Origin: Diphasiastrum complanatum
Taxonomy: Eukaryota > Streptophyta > Lycopodiopsida > Lycopodiales > Lycopodiaceae
Assembly (NCBI GenBank): GCA_029204225.1
Contig: CM055109.1
Coordinates: 22,968,422 to 23,032,421 of the forward strand
Reading direction: 5' to 3'
DNA: 64,000 nucleotides
Every line of letters begins with the position of its first letter. Within the stretch, counting starts at the first letter, position 1. Both the position numbers and the translations under genes were made by a program. Positions 1 through 11,199 of this stretch are shown piece by piece. The notes below the pieces were generated by a model, which ran no database searches, was not told the DNA's origin, and saw only the letters and a program-made list of their open reading frames with translations.

Positions 1-508
1 AGTCACAAATTGACCCACATAGAATGAACCTATCATAACAATGATAACTCGCCCCTTGTACTAATTTGAGCTAAATGATACCCATCAAATCTACCAACGA
101 CATTCGTAAATTTAATATATCTTTTTAAAAAGAATGATCTCATGCACAAGGTCAATCATCTTTGGTCTTTATCTCTCTAATTCTGGTGAATTCACCAACA
201 AAGCGTCATGAACTGCTTGAAGTTGTAACAACTAATTGTGTACATTAACAATTATACAAATATACTTGAGTCACATCAATTGCATATAAAATATGCTCGA
301 GTCACATTGATCCACATAGAATGAACTCTTTCATAACACTGATAACTCACCCCTTGTACTACTTTGTGTTGAATGATATCCATGACGTCTACCACTTATA
401 TTTGTATATTTACGATATATTTATTGCTCTATACAGAATAATATGATGCACAAGATCAACAATCTTCAGCATTTATTTCTTTGATTCTGGTGAACTTACT
501 AACAAAGA
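1..508. repeat. Direct duplication of about 205 bp in intergenic DNA
   Basis: Bases 1-205 and about 302-508 are diverged copies of one another. Shared blocks include CCACATAGAATGAAC, the segment around CCCCTTGTACTA, and the segment around GATTCTGGTGAA. The copies differ by many substitutions, so the duplication is old. No ORF of note runs through either copy. Confidence 0.75.
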
Positions 509-1433
509 TTGAAGATACAAGTCTAATTCAAAGCTACGTTAATCAACATTGATTCATCAATTTCCCTCGAAGATCAAAATTGTCTTTCAGCAAAGCCTTT
601 TGACCTTCCTACAATCATAAAAAGTGTTCATATAATCTTATGGATAGGCTAAAGCTCTTTGCATACTAAGTTGTATGGTCATACTATGGATTTCTAAGAC
701 CTATCTAATTAAGATAGTCATCAATGCATGCCATCATGTGCCAATGTCTGTTATTGCAGCCACAAACATGAGATCCACTTGTGTTCATATTCTCTACAGA
801 GCATCTCTTTTGTACTGGTGCAATTCCATGTTTAGGTATAGAGGAAAATAATGTCTCGGAGTTTGAATTGTCACGCAAACAGGCTAGCACAACCAAGGTG
901 GTCTACTTCAGTTACTTTAGCCCTGGGCATCACAAAATATAGGGTATGATAATGTCAAAAACACAACAAAATGCATATTTGAACTTTATAAGTTCACCCA
1001 AAAATTTTGACTGTAAAAGTCCATCATGCCTTGCACCAAGTCATGCTAGGACAGCCCAACTCTGATAGAAGTGCAGCAACGTCTGTAGTTTCCACGAGAG
1101 GTGCAAAATGTTTGCTTCACTACCATTGCACTTCTCCAACTATAGCTTGTGTGTTCATGGTTTAAGGATATGATATACAAACGACCTTTAAAGAAATTGA
1201 AGGATCTTTGAGAATCACCATTCGATCTTCAAATAACTTCGCCAGTTTTGTAACCCAAATTGAAAACTTTGATGATTTTGGCATGGCTCACATCTTTTGC
1301 TCACGAGTGTTACTTTTTGGCAGTTTGTGACTCCCTCAGAGTAAGTTATTATGTATGAGATTTGAAATAGGATCTCATAGGAAAAACATTGCCGAAAGGA
1401 TACAAACAGCATGGCCATACTGCCAGTAAATTG
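509..1433. other. Intergenic / 3' flank, no gene seen
   Basis: AT-rich sequence downstream of the PPR gene, which is read leftwards and ends at 1434. It would contain that gene's 3' UTR. I see no recognisable protein or RNA. The short open frames here have no family character. Confidence 0.5.
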
Positions 1434-4400
1434 TCACCAATAATCCCTACAAGAGCAAGCACCTTTCTTGAAGTGATGAAAACGATTTGCATCCCTTAAA
1501 ATGATAGATCGACCAACTATCTTTGAGATAAATTTGGTGGCTGTATGGCAGTCAGCACATATGCGCAGATTCTTCAGAACTTGGATAGGAGAACCAGGTG
1601 GTGTGCTAATAAGGCCAAATACAATAGCCAACTTCTCGCTGTGGTAGAGCAATGAAATCTCTTTCACCTCTTCCTCTACGTCATGCAACACCAAGTGAGT
1701 GTTGGGTACATATCCCATGCTTTTCATAGCCATAAACAATCTCCTTAGTTCATCCCGAATTTCTTGTATACATGGATGTTCCTTGTCATTTACAACAAAT
1801 GTATGCACCTGATTGTTAACTTCAATCCAACTGCACCCTGGTTGTTTAATCACATGCTGTTTCCTCCTAGTCTTCTGTTTCCTCCTAGTCTGCTGAAGAT
1901 TTGTTGAGCTATCCCATTTGCGAGAAGCGGCATATATGTTTGATAGCAGCACAAAGGCCGAAGAATTTTCAGGATCAAGTTCAAGGATTTGTTCTGCAGC
2001 TCGTTCTGCCATTTGCACATCACCGTTGATTCTGCAAGCGCTAAGTAAAGCCATCCATACAGAAACATCTGGTTTACAACACATGCTGTTGATCACATCC
2101 TCTGCTTCATTCAGGCATCCTGAACGCCCAAGAAGATCAACCATGCAGCTATGATGCTCCACTGTCGCCATAATTCCATACAAAGGAACCATGGATTCAA
2201 AGCAATAATAGCCTTGATCTACTAGGCCTGCATGGCTACATGCTGACAGAAGACAAGCAAGTGTGCTCCCGTCCACTTCCGCACCACTTTCACACATTTC
2301 TTCAAAAAGTAAAAGTGCTTCTTTTCCAAGACCATGCAAAGCATAGCCAGTCAACATCGAATTCCATGAAACGACGTTACGCCTAGAGATATTGCCGAAC
2401 ACAGTACGAGCATTTTTTATGCTGCCACACTTGGCATACATGTCAACAAGGGAACTACCCACAAAGACATCTAACTCTAGCCCACTCCTTGTAACCTCAG
2501 CATGAACACGCTTCCCCTCTTCAAGTGCGCCGATATCTGCACAAGCGCTTATCATAGCTACATAGGTGACACCGTCTGGTTTTACAAGCTCTTGCTGCAT
2601 CTGTTGGAACAATTTAATTGCTTTTTGTCCATGCCCACATTTAACATATCCAGATATCATTGTACTCCAAGAGACAACATTACGTACAGGCATACTTTTA
2701 AATACATCATAAGCATCGTCTATGCTTCCACATTTAGCATACATGTCAATCAGGCAACTGCCAATAATGATGTCCGAGCTGAATCCACTTCGAATAACTT
2801 GTTCATGTACTTGCCTGCCCTCAATAAGTGCCAAAATGCTAGCACAGGCATTGATTACAGCCACAAATGTAAAATTGTCAGGTTCGACCTTTTCTTTCCT
2901 CATTTGCTGGAACAGTTCCACTGCCTTCTTCCCATTCCCACACTTAACACATGCTGCAATCATGGAATTCCAAGAAACCACACTACGATGTGGCATTTTG
3001 GTAAAGACCTTCCAAGCATCCTCTATACTTCCACATTTGCCATACATGTCAATCAAGGAATTTGCAACAGGCAGGTCAAAGCATCTTTTTCTATGAACAA
3101 TTTCTGCATGGACCAACTTGCCATCTTCAATTGCTAGAGCACTGGCACATGCATTCAAGATCCCCATATAAGTCACACTATCTGGCTCCAGGTCTTCTTT
3201 CTTCATCTGTCTGAAAACTTCCACTGCTTTCATCCCAAGTCCACATTTTACATACCCATTAATCATGGCATTCCAAGTGACAATAGTGTGTGTTGCCATA
3301 TTCTTAAACACTCTGCAAGCATCCTCAATGGATCCACACTTGGCATACATGTCAACCAAACAATTCCCTACAAAGATATCTGCATCCAATCCAATTAACA
3401 GTGCATGTATATGCCTGCCCTGTTCCAGTGCACCTATACTAGTGCAAGCAGTCAAGACACCCACAAAGGTGGCATTATCAGGAGGCATTTGTTCTTGTTG
3501 CATCTCTTGAAATAAATCCAATGCTTTCTGCCCTTGTCCACACTTTGCATACGCCATGATCATGATACTCCATGAGACCACGGTACGTGTCGGCATGCTG
3601 CTAAACACTAACCAAGCATCCTCTATGCTCCCACATTTTGCATACATGTCAACCAGACAACTCCCAACAAAGATATCTGACTCACATTGGCTTTGCATTA
3701 CCTGATTGTGAACTTGCTTGCCTTTTTCCAGTGCTGCTAAATTTGCACATGCTTTCAGCACTGCAATGAATGCAAACTTGTCCGGGCTCACACCTTCCCT
3801 TTGCATGTCCTGGAAAAGTTCCAATGCCTTTCTATTTTGCCCCTCTTTCACACATCTTTTAATCCCCAGGGTCCAAGAAGCAACATTTCTTTGTATTGTG
3901 CCTGGCCTCATTGCAGACAAAACCTTATTCACCCATGGGGGAGTAGAACGCCCATCAATCCATAGAGCTTCCTGTGTTTCCTTGTGCTTAAAATCAGGAT
4001 ATCTGGGATTGTTCTGTAGAATGAGACACCATGCAGGTCAGCGATTCGTGTTGTAACTCAAAAAGATGAACCATGTGATCCGTTGAGCGCAACTTTTAGA
4101 ACTGAAATTAATAACATAATTTACCTTGTCAAACCTGTGATCCCACCATTGAGAAGGATCTGCAAAAAACTGTAACCAAAGTTGTTGTGCGCTGCTTTCC
4201 TGACCCACTAGAAACCAAAAAATGTGCAACAACCTGAGTGACAAATAGAGCTTGCACTTTGATATATGTCAAAAGCGACAGCTGATCAAAAGAGCACCAT
4301 TTTTCGCCTTACCAAGCTTCAATTTGCCTTGAGGCAACCCATAAAAAAGTTGAAGCATGGAAGAGGAGCCTACTTGCAGATGGCAGCACAAGCAAGAAGC

Positions 4401-4628
4401 GCCTCCAACATCGAAAGCTGGAAAACTTTGCAATCCTGAGCATGTAAATTCACTAAAATGAAAGCTTTGACATCTTTGCAGCAACCTTCGGTGCCAAGAA
4501 AAATGCTTTGAAGTGAAATTCCTGCCAAGACTCATTGTTGGGACTATTCTTGCCTTCCAACCATCATCAAGCTCACCCTTCAGAAGATCAACCTCCATGT
4601 GTAGGACCAGAAAAGACTGCACCAGCAT
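1434..4628 (-). CDS. PDF-motif / PPR (PLS class) / DYW fusion protein, organelle RNA editing factor-like, three exons
   Basis: Model: exons 4628-4313, 4207-4125 and 4013-1434 (2979 nt, 992 aa), GT-AG introns, phases consistent. The frame is open upstream of codon 161 (GTG at 3932), so the long exon is not the whole gene. Residues 115-161 carry [15 protein letters not shown]130, K133, then [14 protein letters not shown] and PPWV: the PDF motif of plant organellar single-strand-DNA-binding (OSB) proteins. Residues about 175-790 are tandem PPR units of L/S/P type (recurring [22 protein letters not shown]). An E-like region (PGCSWIEV) leads to a complete DYW cytidine-deaminase-like domain: H924-S-E, C952-x2-C955, HHF at 979-981, CSC at 986-988, terminal DYW. 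Family knowledge: DYW proteins edit C-to-U in plastid or mitochondrial RNA. An Arg/Ser-rich stretch from Met32 (codon at 4535) looks like a targeting peptide, so Met32 may be the real start. Exon 1 is the least certain part. Confidence 0.85.
1857..1892 (-). repeat. 18-nt tandem duplication inside the PPR gene
   Basis: Two 18-nt units (1857-1874 and 1875-1892) differ at one base. They encode QTRRKQ followed by KTRRKQ, just before the PGCSWIEV segment that starts the post-PPR E-like region. It adds six residues and keeps the frame. Confidence 0.9.
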
Positions 4629-4922
4629 TTCTTCTACTGTCTACAAGCTGTTTCACACGATCATTGGCTGGGAAGCAAAGAAACTTTCACATCACCTACA
4701 CAGAAGAAATCAACTTGTTTATTCGTGTGATTTATTTTTGTAGGTGGTAAATATTTCAAGAACAAAATACATATGCAGCAAGCATGAGATCCTACAGACT
4801 ATGAATCTTGTAGCTGCTTGTACATCCTAATTTCCTGTAAAAGGGAACTGTAGGGAATTTCCACACATTATTACAGTCTCAGCTTTTGGGGCCTGACAGA
4901 AACTACCCAAAGATTTAGTCTT

Positions 4923-4927
4923 ACAAT
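4923..4927. repeat. Target-site duplication ACAAT, left copy
   Basis: ACAAT directly precedes the TG of the LTR at 4928 and is repeated exactly at 14095-14099 after the CA that ends the element. This fixes both ends of the outer Gypsy element. Confidence 0.85.
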
Positions 4928-5389
4928 TGTTATGTACCATAACGGTACGCCCTTCAGTGACGGCCTCGCAAGGGGCATGATGGCGTTATCGACATGTTTT
5001 GGTGCCACGCGTCACCATCCTAGGTGGTCACGTGTCTCTGGAAGGACCGTGCTTGATGGGATCCACTATGCTATGCCTATATAGTGGTGGGGCTTCCCTT
5101 TTGCCATTCACTCAGTCTACCCGGGAGTTGGTGGATGGAGTGCACGTGCAGTAGCCAAGATGTATCTCCAAGCCAGGAGATGTGTGCTAGGGAGAGCCAA
5201 GGGCGATGGCTGGTGGTATGGGACGCCACTTATCGTCGGGGGCTTGACTAGGCATGAGGGTGTCGATAGCTCTAGTGCATGGGGGTGGGTCGGTAGTGAC
5301 CCTATGGATGGGCGGACACAGTGCGTCGTCACTAGTATGGGGTGTGCGTCAACCTTCAAGGCAATCGGAGATCTATGGGAGTTGTAACA
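4928..5389 (+). repeat. 5' LTR of the outer Gypsy element
   Basis: 462 bp, begins TGTTATGTACC and ends GTTGTAACA. A TATA-like CTATATAG lies at about 5077-5084. The segment near 5105-5140 (CATTCACTCAGTCTACC, GGTGGATGGAG) resembles the LTR at 55150-55597, so the two families are related. Confidence 0.8.
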
Positions 5390-5391
5390 TT

Positions 5392-5406
5392 TGGTATCAT
5401 AGCCGC
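5392..5406 (+). promoter_or_regulatory. Primer-binding site (tRNA-iMet type)
   Basis: TGGTATCATAGCCGC begins two bases after the LTR. The usual plant sequence is TGGTATCAGAGC, so this copy carries a G-to-T change. Confidence 0.75.
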
Positions 5407-6569
5407 CGATTTCCTTTAAGGTCCACAAGTTTCCTTATATGCTTTAGCTGCTTGGTATTCTCTTATAAAAAATGTGGCTGTTTGTATTTCATAGCCTTGG
5501 TTCGAGAAGGTTGGGTTTTGGCTTTATTCTTATTCAAACCTTTAACTTCCTCGTTTTTTATAAGATAAGAAAAGCTAGCGTAAAGTCTTTTTGGTAACTT
5601 TAAGCTTTATAAGATTATTTCTTTTCAAGAAATGCTTTCACTTGGCTTTGAAATGCTTATTGAAAATTCCTTTTAAACCTTATGTTTAAAGAAGTGAAGT
5701 TTTTGTTTGTTGTAAAAAAAAAACACTCTAATCTGTACCCGCGGGCCAGCAGCCTAGGGATCCTCACAGGCTTTGTGCTGGTCGGGCTCTCCCCCGCAGA
5801 CTGGTAGGTCCGTCTGGGGGGTTGGGAGGGAAGGTACTATGTACCTCCCTTCCCTCAAGTTGTTGATGTACGTGTCCCCCCATGGGAAGGTACGCGTCCC
5901 CCCATGGCCTCTATTTCATATCCTTTGATTTGATATCCTGGGGGACGGGAGGAGGTATGCCTCCCCACAGCCCTCTTGATTCCATAGCCTAGTGAAGTGA
6001 AACAAAATGTTTCGAAGCGTTGTTTCAAAAAAAAGCTTTGTAACTTAAGATATAAGTCTTAAAAATTATTTTCTAAATTGTTTCTATAAACTCTAAGTTG
6101 AAAATCCTAAAAGAGTTTATGAATCTTTGTCTAAAAGATTGAATAAAACTACTTCTTGGAGCTCTGTCCTTGCAGTTCGTACTGCTCCCTCCTCCTCCTC
6201 TATACCTGCAAATCTCCAAAGCTTTGGAGAGGAGTTGAGGTACGTAAATTAATTTCTATATCCCTTTGGAGTCCATGGGACATGTGGCACCTATTGTGGT
6301 CCCACATGGTGGGGAAATTCTAAAAGGGACAAATGGGGCCTTTCTTGGGCCCCACTTGTCCTTTCTGCATGAAGGAAGGGGAGGATCTTAGGAGAGGGGG
6401 TAAAGGAGTGTACATTCTCATTCCTTCACCCCATTTTCCCAAGTTGCTTGTTTATGTTCCCTAAAGCTCAAGTTAGCTTATTTTCTTGGCCCTTTGAGCT
6501 ATAGCTGCCAGTTTTTGACGGTTTGGACACCGTTGCTCTCCCTAGTTTCTTCCTACACTTACCCTTGCC
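5407..6569 (+). other. Gypsy untranslated leader, no gene
   Basis: Lies between the primer-binding site and the gag start codon. AT-rich to about 5720, then GC-rich blocks with short repeats of CTCCC and GGGAGG and a repeated phrase around CGTGTCCCCCCATGG/CGCGTCCCCCCATGG (5870-5907). No ORF of interest. Confidence 0.6.
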
Positions 6570-6815
6570 ATGGAGACTCCTATGGATGTCGCCAAAGCTC
6601 CAAGCCCAGCTAGGGCTGATATGGAGGAAATGGCGCGTGCGATAAATCTGTTACAATAACAGATTGTCGACATGCGCTAAGCATGAACGGGCGGAGCCCG
6701 AAATGAGGGCTATAACCCAATCTCGGCAGGCACTCCTCAACCTAATGTTCACCCCGGAATTCTTTATTGGGAAGAAAAAGGACAGACAGCAGGACGTGGT
6801 ATATTCCTTGAGCAG
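6570..6815 (+). pseudogene. Gypsy gag N-terminus, broken
   Basis: ATG at 6570 opens METPMDVAKAPSP. In-frame stops follow within about 90 bases. The [13 protein letters not shown] segment near 6750-6790 matches FTPKVFAGEKKDR in the gag of Gypsy B near 56550. Directly after it the sequence jumps to the RT region, so most of gag and all of the protease are missing. Confidence 0.75.
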
Positions 6816-7399
6816 TTGCCTGAGGGTCTTCCCCCCTCTCGGGGTGTAGACCATCATATAAATCTCCTTCCCAACAACTCTCCAGCACCGTTATTTCTTT
6901 ACGGGATGATCCCGAATGAAGAAGATGAGGTTGCTAGGCAACTTGAGGACTTGTTACGTAAAGGTCATATTCGACCTAGTAAATCTCCTTGGGGAGCTCA
7001 TGTATTGTTAACCGGCAAGAAAGACGGTGGTATTCGCCCTTGTGTCAATTACAAAAAGCTTAATAAAATGACTATTAAGAACCGTTATCCCTTACCTCAG
7101 ATGGATGACTTAATGGACTGATTGAATAGTGCTAAATATTTCACCAAATTGGACCTTAGGTCGGGGTACCATCAAATTAGAATCCACGAGGGGGATGTTT
7201 CCAAAACTGGTTTTCGTTCCAGGTATGGCCATTATGAATTTTTAGTTTTACCCTTTGGTTTAACTAATGCCCCGACAACCTTTCAACAGATGATATGATG
7301 AACGATATTCTTCGTTCATATCTAGGAAACTTTATGGTCGTATGTTTGGACGACACTCTAATTTATAGTAAGACTCTTGAGGAGCATGAAGGACATATC
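6806..7399 (+). pseudogene. Gypsy reverse transcriptase, N-terminal and palm part
   Basis: Translates as [15 protein letters not shown], then [30 protein letters not shown], a TGA stop at 7119-7121, [16 protein letters not shown] and FGLTNAP. A small insertion near 7290 shifts frame before the catalytic region, which appears as [10 protein letters not shown] rather than the usual YLDDIL, so one catalytic-box residue differs. The coding stops at EEHEGHI, where the nested Copia lies. Confidence 0.85.
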
Positions 7400-7485
7400 T
7401 GTAAAAAAACAAGAGTCAAGGTACGAAGATCTAGCTATCAATCAATTTCCACAAGACACAAGAGAGAAGAGGCTGGGCACCCTCC

Positions 7486-7544
<59 letters not shown>

Positions 7545-7837
7545 AGCAACACAAGTAATGGAGAGCAATGCTTAGCCAAAACTAAAAAATGTGACATAAT
7601 AAGCCAATATGTACTCTACCTACTTACTGAATGTAGGACACTCCCAAAAGTCAAGATAGGGCCCCTAAACCAAATTAGACCTCTAAGAACCCATGAGTCA
7701 GTACATGACCAAAATTGGGTCCATCACAAATTAAGACAAACTTAACATGGCCTAAATAACTAAATACCCATGGTTACACAAATCTCGACCTTTTGGGTCA
7801 AAGTAACCTATGGATTAACTTTAGCATAGTCATTACA
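7400..7837 (-). repeat. 3' LTR of nested Copia
   Basis: Begins TGTAAAAAAAC on the plus strand and ends at CATTACA. It contains a (GA)n run at about 7493-7541. Compared with the other LTR it lacks about 8 bases at the right end and shows about eight substitutions over the 285 bp right of the microsatellite (counted by eye). Confidence 0.85.
7493..7541. repeat. (GA)n microsatellite within the Copia 3' LTR
   Basis: About 24 uninterrupted AG units. The matching position in the other LTR (about 12859-12925) has about 33 units, so the tract is part of the element and has changed length since insertion. Confidence 0.95.
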
Positions 7838-7860
7838 ATGCAAAAAAATTGAAATCTTCA

Positions 7861-8427
7861 CTATGTAATAAAGCCACCACGTGGTATTAAATTTAAAGCT
7901 TTGCATAAAGTTTCAAATCTGACTCTAGGCAACGCCTTAGTGAAGAGGTCCGCAATATTATCCTCTGTGGAACAATACTCAAGTAAAATGTCGCCATCAT
8001 GAAGTCTCTTCCGAACAAAGTGATAATGGATCTCAATGTGCTTCGTCCTCGCATGAAAAACAGGATTCCGTGCAATGGCAATAGCACTCTGACTATCACT
8101 CAAGATAAGAGTGGCTGAGGGCTCGCCAAACTTCATGTCAACAAGTAGTCTTCTCAACCATAAACACTCCGTTGTGGCTGAAAATATCGCTCTATATTCT
8201 ACCTCACTAGAAGAAGTAGCAACAGTGGGCTGCTTTTTACTTGAGGAAGAAATTGCAGAATTTTCATAGAAAAAGCAATGTCCACTTGTAGAGCGTCTAG
8301 TGTCTTGATCTCCACCTCAATCCGAGTCACTAAAACCAACCAAACATGCATCATCACAAGCAGGAAAAACCAATCCATGACTTCTTGTTCCTTGAAGATA
8401 TCTAAAGATCCTCTTCAACGCTTTCCA
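7861..8427 (-). pseudogene. Copia RNase H
   Basis: Contains the DSD(W)GGD active-site block with TGG changed to a TGA stop at 8317-8319, then SSSEVEYRA, LSDSQSAIAIARNP, RTKHIEIHYHFVR and DLFTKALPR, and a natural stop at 7861 followed at once by the LTR-proximal region. Apart from that stop the frame is nearly whole. Confidence 0.9.
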
Positions 8428-9460
8428 TTATGATGTCATCGGGGGATGCATGAATTGACTCATGAGTGAGACACTATAAGAAATGCCTGGTCTTGAATTA
8501 CATAGGTAAATGAGACAGCCAATAGCTTGACAATATAAAGTAGTATCAAATGGTTCACCATCACCTTGACTACTTAATTTCAGGCCTGTCTCCATAGGTG
8601 TAGCAACCGGCTTACAATCTTCCATCTTGAACCTGTGAGAGATGAAAATTCCAGCCCCTTCTTGTACAAATTCAAGACCAAGATAAAAGTGCAATTAGGC
8701 CTAAATCTGAGATTTCAAAAACCGTACCAAGATCAAGTATTAAGGCATCAATATGCTGCTCATTACTTCCCGTAACAATAATATCATCAACATAAAGCAA
8801 AATAATGATGATATAATCTGAAGTATGTTTGACATAAAGAGTAGATTCGCTAGGACTATTAGTAAACCCACGATCACAAAAATAGGCATGTATCTTTTGA
8901 TACCAAATCCTCGGGGATTGCTTCAGTCCATAAAGTGCCTTCTTGAGAAGACAAACTTTATCTTCTTGGCCTTCAACCCAAAAACCAGCAGGTTGTTGAA
9001 GGTACACTTCCTCATTGAGATCACCATTGAGGAATGTTGTCTTTATGTCAAGTTGCCGCAAACGCCAACCAAAATGGGCAGCCAAAGGGGTTACTACCCT
9101 CACGGCAGGCATCCGAGCAGAAGGAGAAAAAGTCTCCTCATAATCAAACCCCTTTTGCTGAGCATAGCCTTTGGCAACAAGCCTTGCCTTGTACCTTTCA
9201 ATGGTACCATCTATCTTATACTTGATTTTGTATACCCATTTAAAACCAATCGCCTTCTTCCCATGAGGAAGATTAACAAGAACCCAAATCTGGTTCTTCA
9301 TGAGTGAGTCATACTCATCTTGCATCGCATCCTCCCAACATTTTACTCCCTTGGCCTGCTCATAAAAAACAGGTTCTTCCGCAACATCTCCATGAGATGT
9401 AAGAGCAAAATCTAAAAAATCAGCATAGTCCACTAATTTTGTAGAAGCACGTCTTTCCAT
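8428..9460 (-). pseudogene. Copia reverse transcriptase
   Basis: Open from about 9460 to 8672 with WVLVNLPHGKKAIGFKWVYK, RLVAKGYAQQKGFDYEETFSP, QLDIKTTFLNGDL, ALYGLKQSPRIWY and the catalytic YVDD at about 8783-8794. A frameshift near 8680 moves the end of the domain into another frame (FYLGLEFV, VATPMETGLKL, CLIYLCNSRPGISYSVS). The segment between FISH and RFKMEDCKPV is shorter than usual, which suggests a small deletion. Confidence 0.92.
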
Positions 9461-9682
9461 GATAAAATGAACTTACTTTGTTGTCCCGCAAAGTCGACAA
9501 CAGCCACAGTGGGACTGTTTTAGGCTGTCCAACAGCCATGTCTCTTCTTGCAATTTGTTGTCCAAGATCTTCCGACACTGCACTTGGCTGTCCAAGATCT
9601 TCCAAAACTGGTCCTTGCTGTCCAACAGTTCCTGCAAGCTGATTTTGAGCAACAATGGGCGGTTCTTGATAAACATTAGGCT

Positions 9683-10528
9683 CTAAACTTGATGAGGTGT
9701 TGGGCAGTTCGAAATTGGTTGATTGCTGCCCCTTATCTCCAGAGGATGGTACCAAATCTGGAAAACTTCAACATTCACACTATGTGGATTGTCCCCCTTC
9801 AAGATATGAGATGGGGCCATATCTAATGAATTCTTTTCATCAAAATGCACATCACGAGTAACAATAATCTTGTTAGTGCTCAAATTGAACAGCCTATTGC
9901 CTTTGCTTTCACTACTATAGCCAACAAAAATGCATTTAACTCCTTTTATCCTCAAACTATGTACGAAGTTTATCCGGAACAAAAGTATAAGCCGTACAAC
10001 CAAAAATGCAAAAGTGAGAGATTGAAGGCTTCTTCCCATACCAAACTTCAAAAGGAGTTAATACTTTCAATGCTTTAGTAGGACAACGATTGCTTATGTA
10101 TGTTGCGGTTATAAACACTTCAGCCCAAATCTTGTGAGGCAGCCCCTTTGCTTTGAGCATGCAACGGGCATCTCCATAAGTGTGCGATTCTTTCGCTCGA
10201 CAACACCATTTTGTTGAGGCGTATAGGGAGTTGTCATTTGATGTAAAATTCCCTTCTCTCTAAGAAATGCACCGAACATACTCTTGATGTATTCCCCTCC
10301 TCGATCGGTGCGTAGGGTCTTCAAAGAATGCCCAAACTGGTTTTCCACCATTGCTAGAAAATCTTTGAAATGTTGAAAAACTTCCGATTTGACCTTCATA
10401 GGATAGATCCATGTAAAACGGGAAAAGTCATCAATAAAAGTCACAAAATAGATGCACTTTCCAATGGATTCGGTCCTCATTGGACCACAAACATCACTAT
10501 GTAGTATGAACCAAATCAAATTTATCAA
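9683..10528 (-). pseudogene. Copia integrase core and C-terminal part
   Basis: Contains LHSDVCGPM, FVTFIDDFSRFTWIYPMK, LRTDRGGEY and TPYTPQQNGVVERKNRT, which hold the D, D and E of the DD(35)E core. After a frameshift near 10150 come ISNRCPTKAL, PFEVWYGKKPS and FGCTAYTFVP, and after another KCIFVGYSSESKG and NKIIVTRDVHFDEKN. The 9460-9755 linker to RT is low-complexity and frame-shifted. Confidence 0.9.
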
Positions 10529-10545
10529 GAACCCTTATAGTTCCA

Positions 10546-11199
10546 TCAATTGGAAAAGGTTTCCTTTGAAAACTTTCCAAGTATGCACCCCTTGCACACA
10601 TGCCCTTCCGGCTGCTCAATAGTAGGAATATCTTCTACCATATTAAATGTCTTCAGCTTCTTCAAACTTGCAAAGTTGAGATGTCCAAACCTTGCGTGCC
10701 ACAATTCAGCCAACTCCAATGATTGTGATGTAGAAGCAACAAGACATATAGAGGGAATTCGTCGCTCATAGGTATCCATAATGAATAAGCCAGCATGCAT
10801 TGTTCCGGAAACAATAATCAAGAGAGATCTTTTAATATCCTTGACAAGACACTTATCTTCTTTGAACTCAACAACTAGTCCTTGCTTCAACATAGTTGAA
10901 AACGAAAGAAGATTCTTCTAACATAAAGCACATTCTTAAAGTACTTTTCTTCAACATTAGGCAGAATGATGGGTACAATTCCAATTCCATGAACAGAATA
11001 AGATGCGTTATCCGCACATTGTACCTTGCTTCCATTTTGCACTTTCACTAATTTAGTGAATGCTTCTTTGCGAGAAGTCATATGACGAGTAGCACCACTA
11101 TCAATCACCCATTCAATGGGCTGAAAATCAGCAACTTGCAAAACAAAACCTGAATTCCTCATAGAAGTAGAAGTACTAGTAGAAGCAATATTAGACACA
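10546..11199 (-). pseudogene. Copia protease and integrase zinc-binding domain
   Basis: Protease box WVIDSGATRHM lies at about 11085-11112, followed by the usual CADNASYSVHGIG. After a frame break near 10890 the HHCC domain reads LWHARFGHLNF ... VCKGCILGKFSKETF. A stop follows at 10546 ahead of the integrase core. Confidence 0.9.

Noticed and set aside
2502-3137. 211-codon plus-strand ORF inside the PPR gene
   Set aside because: It is antisense to the PPR repeats and its composition follows theirs; it has no domain.
1434-3932. PPR gene starting at 3932 as an 832-aa single-exon protein
   Set aside because: The codon at 3932 is GTG, the frame is open upstream, and two upstream exons in matching phase supply a recognisable motif.
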